The notes under the pieces were generated by a model. That model did no database searches, was not told where the DNA came from, and was given only the letters and a program-made list of their open reading frames with translations. From a virus, in IMG/VR virus record IMGVR_UViG_3300045581_000797, positions 1 through 30,587 of that record: a DNA stretch of 30,587 bases; one strand, 5' to 3'. The number at the start of each line of letters is the position of its first letter. Position 1 is the first letter of the stretch. Below, one piece after another: positions 13,821-20,188 of this stretch. The position numbers and the translations under genes are program-made.

Positions 13821-13954
13821 GCATGTTTGACCAGAAAAAGCCCTGTTCCCATCTTGACGATTGCTGGACTTACGCTATGACTGGGCTGCGCCACGGTTCT
13901 GACGTGCAGCCAAAAGTGCCTGGCGACGAAGCGTTGAGCATGTCTGACCAGAAA
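13799..13954 (+). repeat. Imperfect direct repeat around two candidate starts
   Basis: GAAGCATTGAGCATGTTTGA (13811-13830) recurs as GAAGCGTTGAGCATGTCTGA (13928-13947), each followed by CCAGAAA and preceded by AAAGTNCCT. Copies are 117 bp apart, in the same reading frame. Both contain an ATG, so the duplication copied a translation start. Confidence 0.75.
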
Positions 13955-14236
13955 GACGATTTTCATTTTGTCACGGACCCCACGCTTGCGTTAAATCGCC
14001 GTATCCGGGAGCGGCAAGAAATGCAAAACAACGCTGACGAACGTGAAATTTTCTATCCTGATCGGGCCGGCAGGGTGGTAGACAGGGGGATTGTCGCTGC
14101 TGCGCGTCGGCCTGGGAAAAGCTGGGCCTCGATGGCTGAGTTTGTGAGAAAAATGAAGGAGGATGGTGCCAGTGCTGCGGAGATCCTGGCTGCTATTGAG
14201 ACGATCACACGCGCCTTACTTGGCGATATGGGGTGA
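13823..14236 (+). CDS. Unknown protein with duplicated start region
   Basis: A 137-residue protein starting MFDQKKPCSHLDDCWTYAMT. A stretch of about 40 bp around the start (13799-13838) is repeated at about 13913-13954, so a second, possibly original, start MSDQKDDFHFVTDPT lies at 13940. The C-terminal half (GIVAAARRPGKSWASMAEFV, then KMKEDGASAAEILAAIETIT) has a helical look similar to small regulatory or packaging proteins. I do not recognise a family. It ends just before a strong terminator. The upstream-start version could be a duplication that lengthened the gene. Confidence 0.55.
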   Translation: MFDQKKPCSHLDDCWTYAMTGLRHGSDVQPKVPGDEALSMSDQKDDFHFVTDPTLALNRRIRERQEMQNNADEREIFYPDRAGRVVDRGIVAAARRPGKSWASMAEFVRKMKEDGASAAEILAAIETITRALLGDMG

Positions 14237-14254
14237 AAATCTGGTAGAAAATAG

Positions 14255-14298
14255 AGGGGCGGGTTTGTGGAGAATTGACCACTGCCCCCCCTTTTTTT
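14255..14298 (+). terminator. Intrinsic terminator of the plus-strand small-gene pair
   Basis: Nested stems: a G-rich outer arm (14256-14263) against a C-rich arm (14284-14291), with inner GTGG/CCAC, followed by seven T (14292-14298). It ends the transcript of the 13659-14236 genes before the convergent minus-strand operon. Confidence 0.7.
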
Positions 14299-14303
14299 GT
14301 GGG

Positions 14304-14376
14304 TATATTGGAAAATCGTGAGTGCTGAGTGGGGGTATATTGCTGCGAATATATTGGAAAATAGTGGATATTGGAT
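14304..14376. repeat. AT-rich direct repeats in the convergent intergenic space
   Basis: TATATTGGAAAAT occurs at 14304-14316 and again at 14350-14362, with related GGTATATTG at 14334-14342 and GGATATTGGA at 14366-14375. This 70-bp AT-rich island contrasts with GC-rich flanks. A GGGGT...ACCCC stem (14381-14396) follows. It is compatible with a protein-binding or replication site, but no origin consensus is visible. Confidence 0.55.
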
Positions 14377-14504
14377 GGGAGGGGTAAGGGCACCCCCTCC
14401 CCCCACGTCAAAACTGCAACCCTACCCCGGTTCACATAAGGAAGCGAGGCAGGATTGCGTGGGGGACTGTATAGGCGCGGGAGCTTAACAGTTTGTAAGG
14501 TGGC

Positions 14505-14777
14505 TCAGTCTTCCGGCCACTCGAAACCATCCGGCACAAGCCACACATCCTGATCTTGATACAGAGTCTCGCCATCCTCTGATTTGTAGTTATTTAGCAC
14601 GCTCTCCCACGCCTCCCAATACAATTCATTATCGGTGTTCTCCAGTGCCGCAGCGTAGTCTAGGAGGATACCACAGCGCATACAATCCGCACCGGTAAGA
14701 TATCGTGTCGCAAATATCTGTGGAATGTAGATTCCGAAGTGTCCATCGATGATAAGGACGGGCTCAGTCTGTGCCAT
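14505..14777 (-). CDS. Conserved-looking phage protein of unknown function
   Basis: A 90-residue acidic protein starting MAQTEPVLIIDGHFGIYIPQ. The pattern LIIDGHFGIYIPQIFATRY, then NDELYWEAWESVLNNY and ETLYQDQDVWLVPDGFEW, is one I associate with small proteins of unknown function in phages and plasmids. The Trp/Tyr-rich acidic second half might mimic nucleic acid, but this is speculation. It is the last gene of the minus-strand early array, 34 bp after its upstream neighbour. No Shine-Dalgarno sequence is seen. Confidence 0.7.
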   Translation of the reverse strand: MAQTEPVLIIDGHFGIYIPQIFATRYLTGADCMRCGILLDYAAALENTDNELYWEAWESVLNNYKSEDGETLYQDQDVWLVPDGFEWPED

Positions 14778-14810
14778 GATAGAAAAGGGGATTGTGGGAT
14801 AAGGCGGGAG

Positions 14811-15173
14811 TCAGACGTAGCAAGTATTGCGCTCGACAATATCACCCCAAGAGGAGACACGGTAGCGCTTTCGGCTGTGATCGTAGACTATTGTTGGCGT
14901 ATAGGTCTCGCCTGTATTCAGGTACTCCAGACCATGGACTTCGTGGAAGGTATCATCTTTGTGCGCAATATACTCTACTCCACACGTTTCCGCGATAGAG
15001 TCGAGAACATGTAGTCTAAGGTCGTAAGTCTCGGGCGGATTGTGACAGGCTGAGAGTCTGGCCGCACCGGCAGGATGCTCTGACAACTGTGAGCGGTTCA
15101 TCTCCAGAACCTTGCGCAGTTCCTTGCCATGGCCAGGGAAGGCAGAATCTAGAGTCTTGACTGACGGGAGCAT
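14811..15173 (-). CDS. Unknown protein, early array
   Basis: A 120-residue protein starting MLPSVKTLDSAFPGHGKELR. N-terminal helix KELRKVLEMNRSQLSEHPAG; the C-terminal half (HEVHGLEYLNTGETYTPTIV, then RYRVSSWGDIVERN) resembles a small domain I have seen in unnamed phage and plasmid proteins with the phrase LNTGdTY...SWGD-VE. Function unknown. A promoter-like TAGTCT (minus strand, 15216-15211) lies 38 bp before the ATG. Gene order next to the two other small conserved-type genes suggests a co-inherited accessory cassette. Confidence 0.68.
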   Translation of the reverse strand: MLPSVKTLDSAFPGHGKELRKVLEMNRSQLSEHPAGAARLSACHNPPETYDLRLHVLDSIAETCGVEYIAHKDDTFHEVHGLEYLNTGETYTPTIVYDHSRKRYRVSSWGDIVERNTCYV

Positions 15174-15208
15174 GGGGAGAGAGGCGATGGGGACAAGGTG
15201 AGAGAGGA

Positions 15209-15454
15209 TCAGACTAGCCTGGCCTCGCCAGACGGCAGCATCTTATAATGTGTTCTCTTGTGCCCGTGCTTCTCCTCTAGGTTGTTGTAGATACGGCAAG
15301 CATTCTCAGTGGTTGGGCCATCGGAGCACATTCCGGGAGAGAAGTAGCGGCCGATTCTGCACAGTCGAGAATAAAGGTCGGAAAACTGTCCGCCGTGATA
15401 GTGTGTGGCGAACCAGTAATGGGCCTCCACAATGTCGAAACGATCAAACCACAT
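15209..15454 (-). CDS. Unknown small aromatic-rich protein, early array
   Basis: An 81-residue protein starting MWFDRFDIVEAHYWFATHYH, continuing GGQFSDLYSRLCRIGRYFSP. The DIVEAHYWFATHYHGGQ phrase, rich in His, Trp and Tyr, is found in small proteins of unknown function from phages and plasmids, as far as I recall. No catalytic signature is certain. The leader before the ATG (minus strand, about 15490-15455) has ACGTGC and CATTGT 20-25 bp before the start, a weak relative of the repeated leader element described below. Confidence 0.65.
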   Translation of the reverse strand: MWFDRFDIVEAHYWFATHYHGGQFSDLYSRLCRIGRYFSPGMCSDGPTTENACRIYNNLEEKHGHKRTHYKMLPSGEARLV

Positions 15455-15493
15455 AACGAGAAAAGCGGGGGGAACAATGGTAAGGCTAGCACG

Positions 15494-15769
15494 TTAGCGG
15501 ACGTGCCAAGGGTGGAAAATATAAACTCCTTCATCATTGCAGGAAAGGGCGCCCTTGACCGTTTTGCCTCCGATGCTTGCCTGTGCAGGCAAGGCGAAAG
15601 CGTGCAAAGGTTCGCCCGTTACTCTAGCGGCGCGGCGCTCTGTGGTGCCGCTGATAATGGCACCCTTAACGTTTGACAGGGTCGGGCCGCCGATCCAGTC
15701 ACAGTAGCCTAGTTGCTGATCCGGGTCCGCTGGGTTGGTTTCGTAGCGGTCAATGCGATAAAGGGGCAC
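15494..15769 (-). CDS. Unknown small protein, early array
   Basis: A 91-residue protein starting at GTG (MPLYRIDRYETNPADPDQQL). It contains GYCDWIGGPTLSNVKGAIIS and ends EGVYIFHPWHVR. I do not recognise a family. The GTG start is supported by AAAGAGG 6 bp upstream and by lying 84 bp from the beginning of leader element copy C, the same distance as in the neighbouring genes. Alternating charged and hydrophobic residues suggest a small beta-rich fold. Confidence 0.62.
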   Translation of the reverse strand: MPLYRIDRYETNPADPDQQLGYCDWIGGPTLSNVKGAIISGTTERRAARVTGEPLHAFALPAQASIGGKTVKGALSCNDEGVYIFHPWHVR

Positions 15770-15852
15770 GGGAAACCTCTTTGTGTGGTTTGCTCCCCCA
15801 CAATACCAACAAATGGCACGATGGGGGAATGGACGCGCAATATATTGTCACA
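15770..15852 (-). promoter_or_regulatory. Repeated leader element, copy C
   Basis: Minus strand: TGTGAC box at 15852-15847, then CATTCCCCCATCGTGCCATT, then a TATTGTGGG box whose hexamer TATTGT is at 15805-15800, and the GTG start 31 bp further on. The TGTGAC box contains the TGA stop of the upstream gene. Shares blocks and spacing with copies A and B. Confidence 0.65.
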
Positions 15853-16330
15853 CTACGGGGGCTGGCTTTTTCCCCCAGTAGGCTCCCGCGAAGTGTGCGG
15901 CGCCAGGGTGGAATTCTGGATAAAAGCGTCGGACGTAGCAGACTCCAGCGTGAGCGTGACAATTCGCCAATGGATTGCGCTTAGGGTCTACGATTAGCTG
16001 ATCAGCATTTGTGCCCTTGAATGGCGCAACGTAGCAGCTGCGAAAGTAGCCAAGAACATGGCAAATCCAGTCTTGAATGGCGGAATCGGAGATTGCCGGT
16101 TTTTCCTTTTCCCACTGGTTGAGCAGCCGGCGGGCTGAATGGCGAGCTTCGCGGTCGAGCCATTCGCAACTCGCAGCGGATGATAGGCTCATGCTGGCGC
16201 GATTCTCTTTTCTGAGGTGCAGATCAGTTTCAACCGAAAAAGTGTGTTCAGGGTGGCCGGGAGGATTAAGGAATCCCCCCATGCCATACGATACGATGCG
16301 GCCTTTTTCTCTAGTGACGGTTGCGGTCAT
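15848..16330 (-). CDS. Unknown protein, early array
   Basis: A 160-residue protein starting MTATVTREKGRIVSYGMGGF. Middle part is helical and charged (LDREARHSARRLLNQWEKEK), then IQDWICHVLGYFRSCYVAPF and a Cys/His-containing stretch NCHAHAGVCYVRRFYPEFHP that could bind a metal. I do not recognise a family. I chose the ATG at 16330 over a GTG at 16360. The GTG lies inside the TATTGTGGG box of leader element copy A, and CCCATTCATG before the chosen ATG matches the neighbouring gene. Confidence 0.62.
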   Translation of the reverse strand: MTATVTREKGRIVSYGMGGFLNPPGHPEHTFSVETDLHLRKENRASMSLSSAASCEWLDREARHSARRLLNQWEKEKPAISDSAIQDWICHVLGYFRSCYVAPFKGTNADQLIVDPKRNPLANCHAHAGVCYVRRFYPEFHPGAAHFAGAYWGKKPAPVV

Positions 16331-16411
16331 GAATGGGAGTGGAGTGATGGACTTGCCCACAATAGGGCATGAATGACACGGCGGGGAATGTGCGCGTTAC
16401 ATACTGTCACA
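16331..16411 (-). promoter_or_regulatory. Repeated leader element, copy A
   Basis: Minus strand: TGTGACAGTATGT at 16411-16399, CGTGTCATTCATG, TATTGTGGG with TATTGT at 16364-16359, then CCCATTCATG at the start codon. The TGA of the upstream gene lies within the TGTGAC box. TATTGT as -10 would place the transcription start about 22 bp before the ATG. Confidence 0.7.
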
Positions 16412-16598
16412 TATCAAGGAGCGGAGACTTCGACAGTTTTTCGCCAGCCTCCACGCGGCGGCATAGTTCCCCCAGGTCCAGAATTGTCTGCAAGCCGATC
16501 GGAAGCGCTACCTGAGCGTCTGCCGTAAGTATCAACATAGCAGCATCATAAAGTGCGGCTCTTGCCTTCTCTGGTGACGCGAAGCTGAAACCGGCCAT
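16407..16598 (-). CDS. Unknown small helical protein, early array
   Basis: A 63-residue protein starting MAGFSFASPEKARAALYDAA, then MLILTADAQVALPIGLQTIL and LGELCRRVEAGEKLSKSPLL. It looks all-helical. I do not recognise a family. The longer frame to 16655 would include leader element copy B, so I chose the ATG at 16598. The stop codon lies in the TGTGAC box of copy A, so this gene and the next are separated by the element alone. Confidence 0.58.
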   Translation of the reverse strand: MAGFSFASPEKARAALYDAAMLILTADAQVALPIGLQTILDLGELCRRVEAGEKLSKSPLLDM

Positions 16599-16678
16599 GA
16601 ATGGGCTCCGATGAATGCCCTCCCACAATACGCCATGAATGGCACGCTTGCCCATTGTGCCCTTAACATACAGTCACA
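16599..16678 (-). promoter_or_regulatory. Repeated leader element, copy B
   Basis: Minus strand: TGTGACTGTATGTTAAGGGC at 16678-16659, CGTGCCATTCATGG, TATTGTGGGAGG with TATTGT at 16630-16625, and CCCATTCATG at the start. Best preserved with copy A: box order, spacing and the last 10 bases before the start agree. B also matches the shortened copy E ahead of the primase. Confidence 0.7.
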
Positions 16679-16797
16679 GTCTCACTGACCCGTCCTGCCC
16701 TGTCTCACTGAGACTCACTGCGCCGCAACGGGTCTTACTGAGACTCGCTGTCTGTCTCACCCTCCGTCTCACTGCCTGTCTCGCCTGTCTCGCTTGA
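16677..16797. repeat. Cluster of GTCTC/GAGAC repeats
   Basis: About ten copies of GTCTC or GAGAC in 120 bp, several as GTCTCACTG, including the palindrome GTCTCACTGAGAC (16710-16722). It covers the last 20 codons of the 16735 gene, where it encodes the SETGETGSETEGETDSES tail, and continues 50 bp past its stop. Looks like slippage of a short unit. Confidence 0.6.
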
Positions 16798-17391
16798 ATG
16801 CGACAGCTCCGGGATCGGGTTCTCAATCGAGACCACCAGCCGCAGATCCTCCTCGCCCAAGCCAGCGCTCTCCCGCAGCTCCCCAGCGATCTCCCCAGCC
16901 CGATCAAGGCCCCTCAGGGCAGCGCTCCACTCACCATCCGCCAGAGCCCCCTGAATGGCCCTCTGGCGGGTCGCAGCCACCATCGCCCTGCGCAGCTCAG
17001 GCGGGGCCGTCTCGGCGGCGCACAAAGCCTTCTCTGCGGCCCGTTGAATGCGAGCCCGCTCCTTGGCCGGCAGGTGGGCGGCCTGTTGCGCCAGGCGCCA
17101 GCTCACTTGGACCGGCAGCAGGCCAGAGGCGTACCAGTTGAAGACTGCTTCGAGCAGGCCGTTGAATGCTGCTTCCTCCTCCTGCTGGGCCGTGGCATCC
17201 CAGCTCACGCGCCAAGTCCCGTGTGTCCGCAGGAGCCTCTCCGAGTCCGGCATGTGATGGACAGGGGCGGGCTGTCTGTAGCTGAGGCCCTTGGCCGGCT
17301 TGATGTTCACGTCTGGCCTGTTTGGTCCCTGAATAATACGCGGGGCGGCCGATTCCTCTGTTCCCGCTTCTTTGGCCGGCAGGAAAGGCAC
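16735..17391 (-). CDS. Unknown helical protein, possible small terminase
   Basis: A 218-residue protein with helical core: WRVSWDATAQQEEEAAFNGL (about 60-80), VQVSWRLAQQAAHLPAKERA, then LADGEWSAALRGLDRAGEIA and LGEEDLRLVVSIENPIPELS. The last 20 residues are acidic repeats. The arrangement of helices followed by a short strand and acidic tail recalls terminase small subunits, and no other candidate exists in the window. But it lies 5 kb from the large subunit, so this is a guess. The frame has no ATG before residue 47; GTG at 17391 is the only upstream start after an in-frame TAG. ATG at 17253 is the alternative. Confidence 0.5.
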   Translation of the reverse strand: MPFLPAKEAGTEESAAPRIIQGPNRPDVNIKPAKGLSYRQPAPVHHMPDSERLLRTHGTWRVSWDATAQQEEEAAFNGLLEAVFNWYASGLLPVQVSWRLAQQAAHLPAKERARIQRAAEKALCAAETAPPELRRAMVAATRQRAIQGALADGEWSAALRGLDRAGEIAGELRESAGLGEEDLRLVVSIENPIPELSHSSETGETGSETEGETDSESQ

Positions 17392-17605
17392 TGCACGGGC
17401 TGGAACAGGGTGTGAGAAGCCTCGCCACGGCTGGGCCGTCTACTGCCTGATTGGCCGGCATCAAGGCCGGTAGGGCTCGCTACCCTTTTGGCTTATCTGC
17501 CGGCGAAAGCGAGCTGCACAGGTTGTAAGAGGGGGTGAGAAGCCAGTAGGGGCCTAGTAAGTACATATAGAAGAAAATAACCACCCCCTATCCTGTCTTT
17601 TTTTT

Positions 17606-17626
17606 TGTACTAGTGACACTAGTACA
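17606..17626. promoter_or_regulatory. 21-bp perfect palindrome, operator-like
   Basis: Arms TGTACTAGTG and CACTAGTACA around one central A. It follows a run of nine T. Size and symmetry suit a dimeric repressor or an initiator protein. I found no second copy in the window. Confidence 0.55.
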
Positions 17627-17877
17627 GACTGGCACTTTCACCCCCCTCCAGCGTATCCGCCTGAACACTGCCAATTTTCCAACCGTCACAAGCCCTCAAA
17701 AAAAAATGTCTTAGGGAATGCACGTCTGAATTGGAGGCTCCAAAAAACGAGTGATACCAAGGCTTTTCACCCCCCATCATATCGTGTGCAGCTCGATCTA
17801 TTACAGCCGTTTACAAAGCCTCAATCCCTTGCCCTGCAAGGCTTCTAACCCCAACAGATAGCGGTGCAGTTAAAAAT

Positions 17878-17910
17878 TGCCATAAATAAGCCCGCCTTAT
17901 CGGGGCGGGC
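17878..17910 (-). terminator. Intrinsic terminator of the early operon
   Basis: Minus strand: GCCCGCC, loop CCGATAA, GGCGGGC, then TTATTTATGG. It lies 58 bp after the stop of the gene ending at 17969 and would end the minus-strand operon. Confidence 0.7.
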
Positions 17911-17968
17911 CAGGAGCGATCAGGTTGCAGCGGGGGATCAACCCCCCATCTCCCCTTCTACCTGCCGG

Positions 17969-18451
17969 CTACATATAGCGAAGCGTGCCATCAAACGGCG
18001 CGATCTCCCGCATATAATCTCTAATGCTTGCCTCTAGCTGCTTGATTCTGGCATAAACGTCAAAAACCTCCTCCGCATCATAGTCCGTACGCAAAGGCGT
18101 GAGATCCTTCGTAAACGGCCCCACCTTCCCACCATCAATACATGCCACGCACACGCCTCCTTCAACATAATGCGTGGTCTCATTCCACTGATACACCTTC
18201 CGGCAGCGGAAGTAGATGAAGTAGCTGCTAGGCTCAAACCAATGCGTGATCCCATCATCAGGCTTAAGAAAGAGCATTGCCATTTCCGCCCCATGCCGGA
18301 TCTTCTTAGAGATAGACCCGTCAGCGTTGATGACCTTGACTCCGAGTAGCTCACTGAAGTACGGTCGCAACATATCTGCCGCCTGATTCAGCGCAGCGTT
18401 GATAGCATTGCGTGTTTCGACTTCGAGTTGAAGTTTCTGAAAATGAGACAT
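17969..18451 (-). CDS. Unknown protein, last gene of its operon
   Basis: A 160-residue protein starting MSHFQKLQLEVETRNAINAA. N-terminal helix with ALNQAADMLRPYFSELLG; central strands around WFEPSSYFIYFRCRKVYQWN; C-terminal helix IKQLEASIRDYMREIAPFDG. I do not recognise a family. TACACC (promoter-like, weak) lies about 20 bp before the ATG in the 39-bp gap after the previous gene. It is followed by an intrinsic terminator. Confidence 0.65.
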   Translation of the reverse strand: MSHFQKLQLEVETRNAINAALNQAADMLRPYFSELLGVKVINADGSISKKIRHGAEMAMLFLKPDDGITHWFEPSSYFIYFRCRKVYQWNETTHYVEGGVCVACIDGGKVGPFTKDLTPLRTDYDAEEVFDVYARIKQLEASIRDYMREIAPFDGTLRYM

Positions 18452-18490
18452 GGTGATAAATGAGGTGTAGTGAGCAGGCGAGGATGAGGG

Positions 18491-19120
18491 TTAGTTGGCA
18501 AGCTCACCATCTTCAGTGAACAGATACTCGTTAGCCCTGACAGACTCCAATACCTGTTCCTCGCTTGTCTGATAGTCGTACTCACGCTCCAACATGCTGA
18601 AATAGTCTTGCAGGAGAGCTTTCCTGAAGTCTTCCTCGATGTCTTCGTATTCTTCGAGATTGTCAAAATTATTCAGCCAGTCACTAGGGGAATAGTCCTC
18701 GTGATCTTCAGGACAAGTCTCAAGTTCGCAAGCACGCCAAGCCTCAAGCGCCCTGGCGTACCCCTTCAGATACTGCCGGGCTGTCTTGAACGTGTCACAC
18801 TCCTTGCCGTGATGCTTGCGGATCAGTGCACAGCAGTCGCGCAGAGTCTCCGTCAGTCTGCCGGTGATATTCTTTCTGCTGCCAAGATCGAAGCCGGTGA
18901 TCTGTAGTCCGATAGTAGCAGCATCCTCATAAATATGCTCCCACCAGTCGTAGTCAACGTTAAGATCGTAAAGCCGCTCAAGAGCCTTCTCGCGTGCGCC
19001 GTCATTTAACTCGTCGATCGTATAAAGCGTGCGCTCAACAGTTTCCCTCTCCTTCATGCCGGCAGGGAGGGGGATGCCATCGGCGTGATTAAGCGTGGTG
19101 ATAGTTTGATGGATAGGCAT
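18491..19120 (-). CDS. Acidic protein of unknown function, widespread phage type
   Basis: A 209-residue, strongly acidic protein starting MPIHQTITTLNHADGIPLPA. The phrases TIDELNDGAREKALERL, DWWEHIYEDAATIGLQITGF and LRDCCALIRKHHGKECDTFK recur in unnamed proteins of many phages and plasmids, as I recall. The C-terminal 70 residues are rich in Glu, Asp and Tyr (EEYEDIEEDFRKALLQDYFS). Such DNA-like charge fits an anti-restriction or DNA-mimic role, which remains speculation. The start is uncertain: GTG at 19171 lies inside leader element copy D; ATG at 19120 is my choice; MKERETVERTLYTIDE further in is possible. Confidence 0.65.
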   Translation of the reverse strand: MPIHQTITTLNHADGIPLPAGMKERETVERTLYTIDELNDGAREKALERLYDLNVDYDWWEHIYEDAATIGLQITGFDLGSRKNITGRLTETLRDCCALIRKHHGKECDTFKTARQYLKGYARALEAWRACELETCPEDHEDYSPSDWLNNFDNLEEYEDIEEDFRKALLQDYFSMLEREYDYQTSEEQVLESVRANEYLFTEDGELAN

Positions 19121-19165
19121 TGTGTGACCCGGCTTGCTGCCGGTCGTTTCAACAATGCCAATATA

Positions 19166-19223
19166 CAGCACAAAGGGGCCAACGTGCCACGCCAGCCCCT
19201 GATACGCTTAACAGACTGTCACA
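19166..19223 (-). promoter_or_regulatory. Repeated leader element, diverged copy D
   Basis: Minus strand: TGTGACAGTCTGTTAAGCG at 19223-19205, then GGCGTGGCACGTTGG and TTTGTG in place of TATTGT. The TGA stop of the upstream gene again lies within TGTGAC. The start is about 20 bp farther than in copies A-C. Confidence 0.5.
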
Positions 19224-19488
19224 GAGAGGAGTCGTTGATAAACTGCTCGAATGTGAGGGGGGAGCGTGGCGTAGTATCCCGCATCGCCCAGACAAACGTA
19301 CCATCCTTGAACCTGGCGTAGTTTGATCTGTCGTGCTCCTCATCAGCGGGGGCAGCGGTGCGAGTAGTACGTTTCATCCACCACCGCTTCTTGTAGTAGA
19401 ATACCTGCCCCTTTAGCAACGACCTGAATCGAGTGCGTTTGGCATGAATGTGTTTAAGCTTTGTTTCGGGTTGAATGAGGAGAGGCAT
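19219..19488 (-). CDS. Small basic protein of unknown function
   Basis: An 89-residue protein starting MPLLIQPETKLKHIHAKRTR. Basic N-terminal half (FRSLLKGQVFYYKKRWWMKR) then NYARFKDGTFVWAMRDTTPR. FRSLLKGQVFYY...YARF-DGTF reads like a small beta-barrel in which a start such as F-DLKVGQxFxx is common in phage proteins; function unknown. The ATG overlaps the previous stop by 1 base, with GGGGAGGGGAA upstream as ribosome binding site, so the longer frame to 19545 is not needed. Confidence 0.7.
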   Translation of the reverse strand: MPLLIQPETKLKHIHAKRTRFRSLLKGQVFYYKKRWWMKRTTRTAAPADEEHDRSNYARFKDGTFVWAMRDTTPRSPLTFEQFINDSSL

Positions 19489-19655
19489 CAGTTCCCCTCC
19501 CCTTGAATGAGCTGTAGTAGCACCGTGCGCAGTTGCTGCCTGCATTCCGCCCAGCCAAGAAGGTATGCCATGTGAATGGCGTTGCTTGGGGGCTGGCGCA
19601 GGGGGGCCTGTTCGGGAATGACAGCGAGGATGAATGCGCGTTCTGCGGGGGTCAT
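19488..19655 (-). CDS. Small unknown protein between HNH and the next gene
   Basis: A 55-residue protein starting MTPAERAFILAVIPEQAPLR and ending RTVLLQLIQGEGN. Contains MAYLLGWAECRQQLRTVLLQ, a probable helix. Its ATG overlaps the stop of the HNH gene by 4 bp (ATGA) and its own stop overlaps the next ATG by 1 base. That double coupling is the main evidence that it is real. No family recognised. Confidence 0.7.
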   Translation of the reverse strand: MTPAERAFILAVIPEQAPLRQPPSNAIHMAYLLGWAECRQQLRTVLLQLIQGEGN

Positions 19656-20188
19656 GCCACCCCCTCCCCTTCCCCCTGCCGGCCCTGGGAGGCGTGCAGA
19701 GCGGCGTAGGCGCGGCGTGCGGCGAGGGCTTCGGCCCTGGACTCGAAGGAGCTGATGAGCGTTTGCTGCGTGGCCCCAGGGTGGCGGTAGAACGCGTCCC
19801 AGAGCCCCGTCAGGCGGTTGTAGCGGATCTGTGTCCGATGCCAGTAGACGCGGCGACAGCGGGCCCCGGGGCGCGGCTGCGGACGGGTGAAGGGTTCAGA
19901 GGTGAGGGTGAGGTTGGACAGGCGCAGATCGAGCGGGTTGCCGTTGACGGGGGAGACGTGCAGCGGGGTGGGGTCAGCGTCGTACTGCAATGCCCAGACG
20001 ACTGCTGCGGCTCTGTATCTCACGCCGGCAATGAGCACATACCATCGCCCCTTCTGCACATACCCCGCCGGCGCCCCGGCTGCACGAGACCCACGCTGCT
20101 GCGCATAGGTGAGCGCCCCCGTGAGCGGGTCGTAGTTGAATAGGTGGCGGAATGTGTGGAGCGGTGGGAGGGGGGAGGCGTCGGTCAT
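19652..20188 (-). CDS. HNH endonuclease-like protein, catalytic site degenerate
   Basis: A 178-residue basic protein. Residues 14-30 (LFNYDPLTGALTYAQQR) and 55-100 (AGVRYRAAAVVWALQYDADP, then VNGNPLDLRLSNLTL) follow the phage HNH pattern in which hR.aW.l..G..P is followed by iDHinGd..DnR.sNL. The usual DH catalytic pair is replaced by SP (HVSPVNGNPLDLRL), so nuclease activity is doubtful. The C-terminal part (ARCRRVYWHRTQIRYNRLTG) resembles an AP2-like DNA-binding module as in homing endonucleases. It overlaps the upstream membrane-protein gene by 4 bp, so it is embedded in the operon rather than free-standing. Confidence 0.7.
   Translation of the reverse strand: MTDASPLPPLHTFRHLFNYDPLTGALTYAQQRGSRAAGAPAGYVQKGRWYVLIAGVRYRAAAVVWALQYDADPTPLHVSPVNGNPLDLRLSNLTLTSEPFTRPQPRPGARCRRVYWHRTQIRYNRLTGLWDAFYRHPGATQQTLISSFESRAEALAARRAYAALHASQGRQGEGEGVA

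Larger units (their letters stand above)
17465..17968. other. Non-coding regulatory region, AT-richer than its surroundings
   Basis: No convincing gene on either strand. It holds runs of T (17598-17606) and A (17699-17707), GGGGGTG (17530-17536) paired with CACCCCC (17582-17588), a 21-bp perfect palindrome at 17606-17626, a hairpin-terminator at 17890-17910, and GGGGGATCAACCCCC (17932-17946). It separates the operon ending at 17969 from the gene beginning at 17391. Suits a control region or an origin; neither is proven. Confidence 0.5.

Noticed and set aside
15636-15680. GTTAAGGGTGCCATTA inside the 15494 gene, similar to the leader element
   Set aside because: It is inside coding sequence, lacks the TATTGT box and has no start codon at the right distance.
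16798-17415. Plus-strand frame opposite the possible small terminase gene (205 residues)
   Set aside because: The minus-strand protein has balanced composition and clear helices; the plus frame is Arg/Pro/Gln-rich as expected of a shadow of a GC-rich gene.
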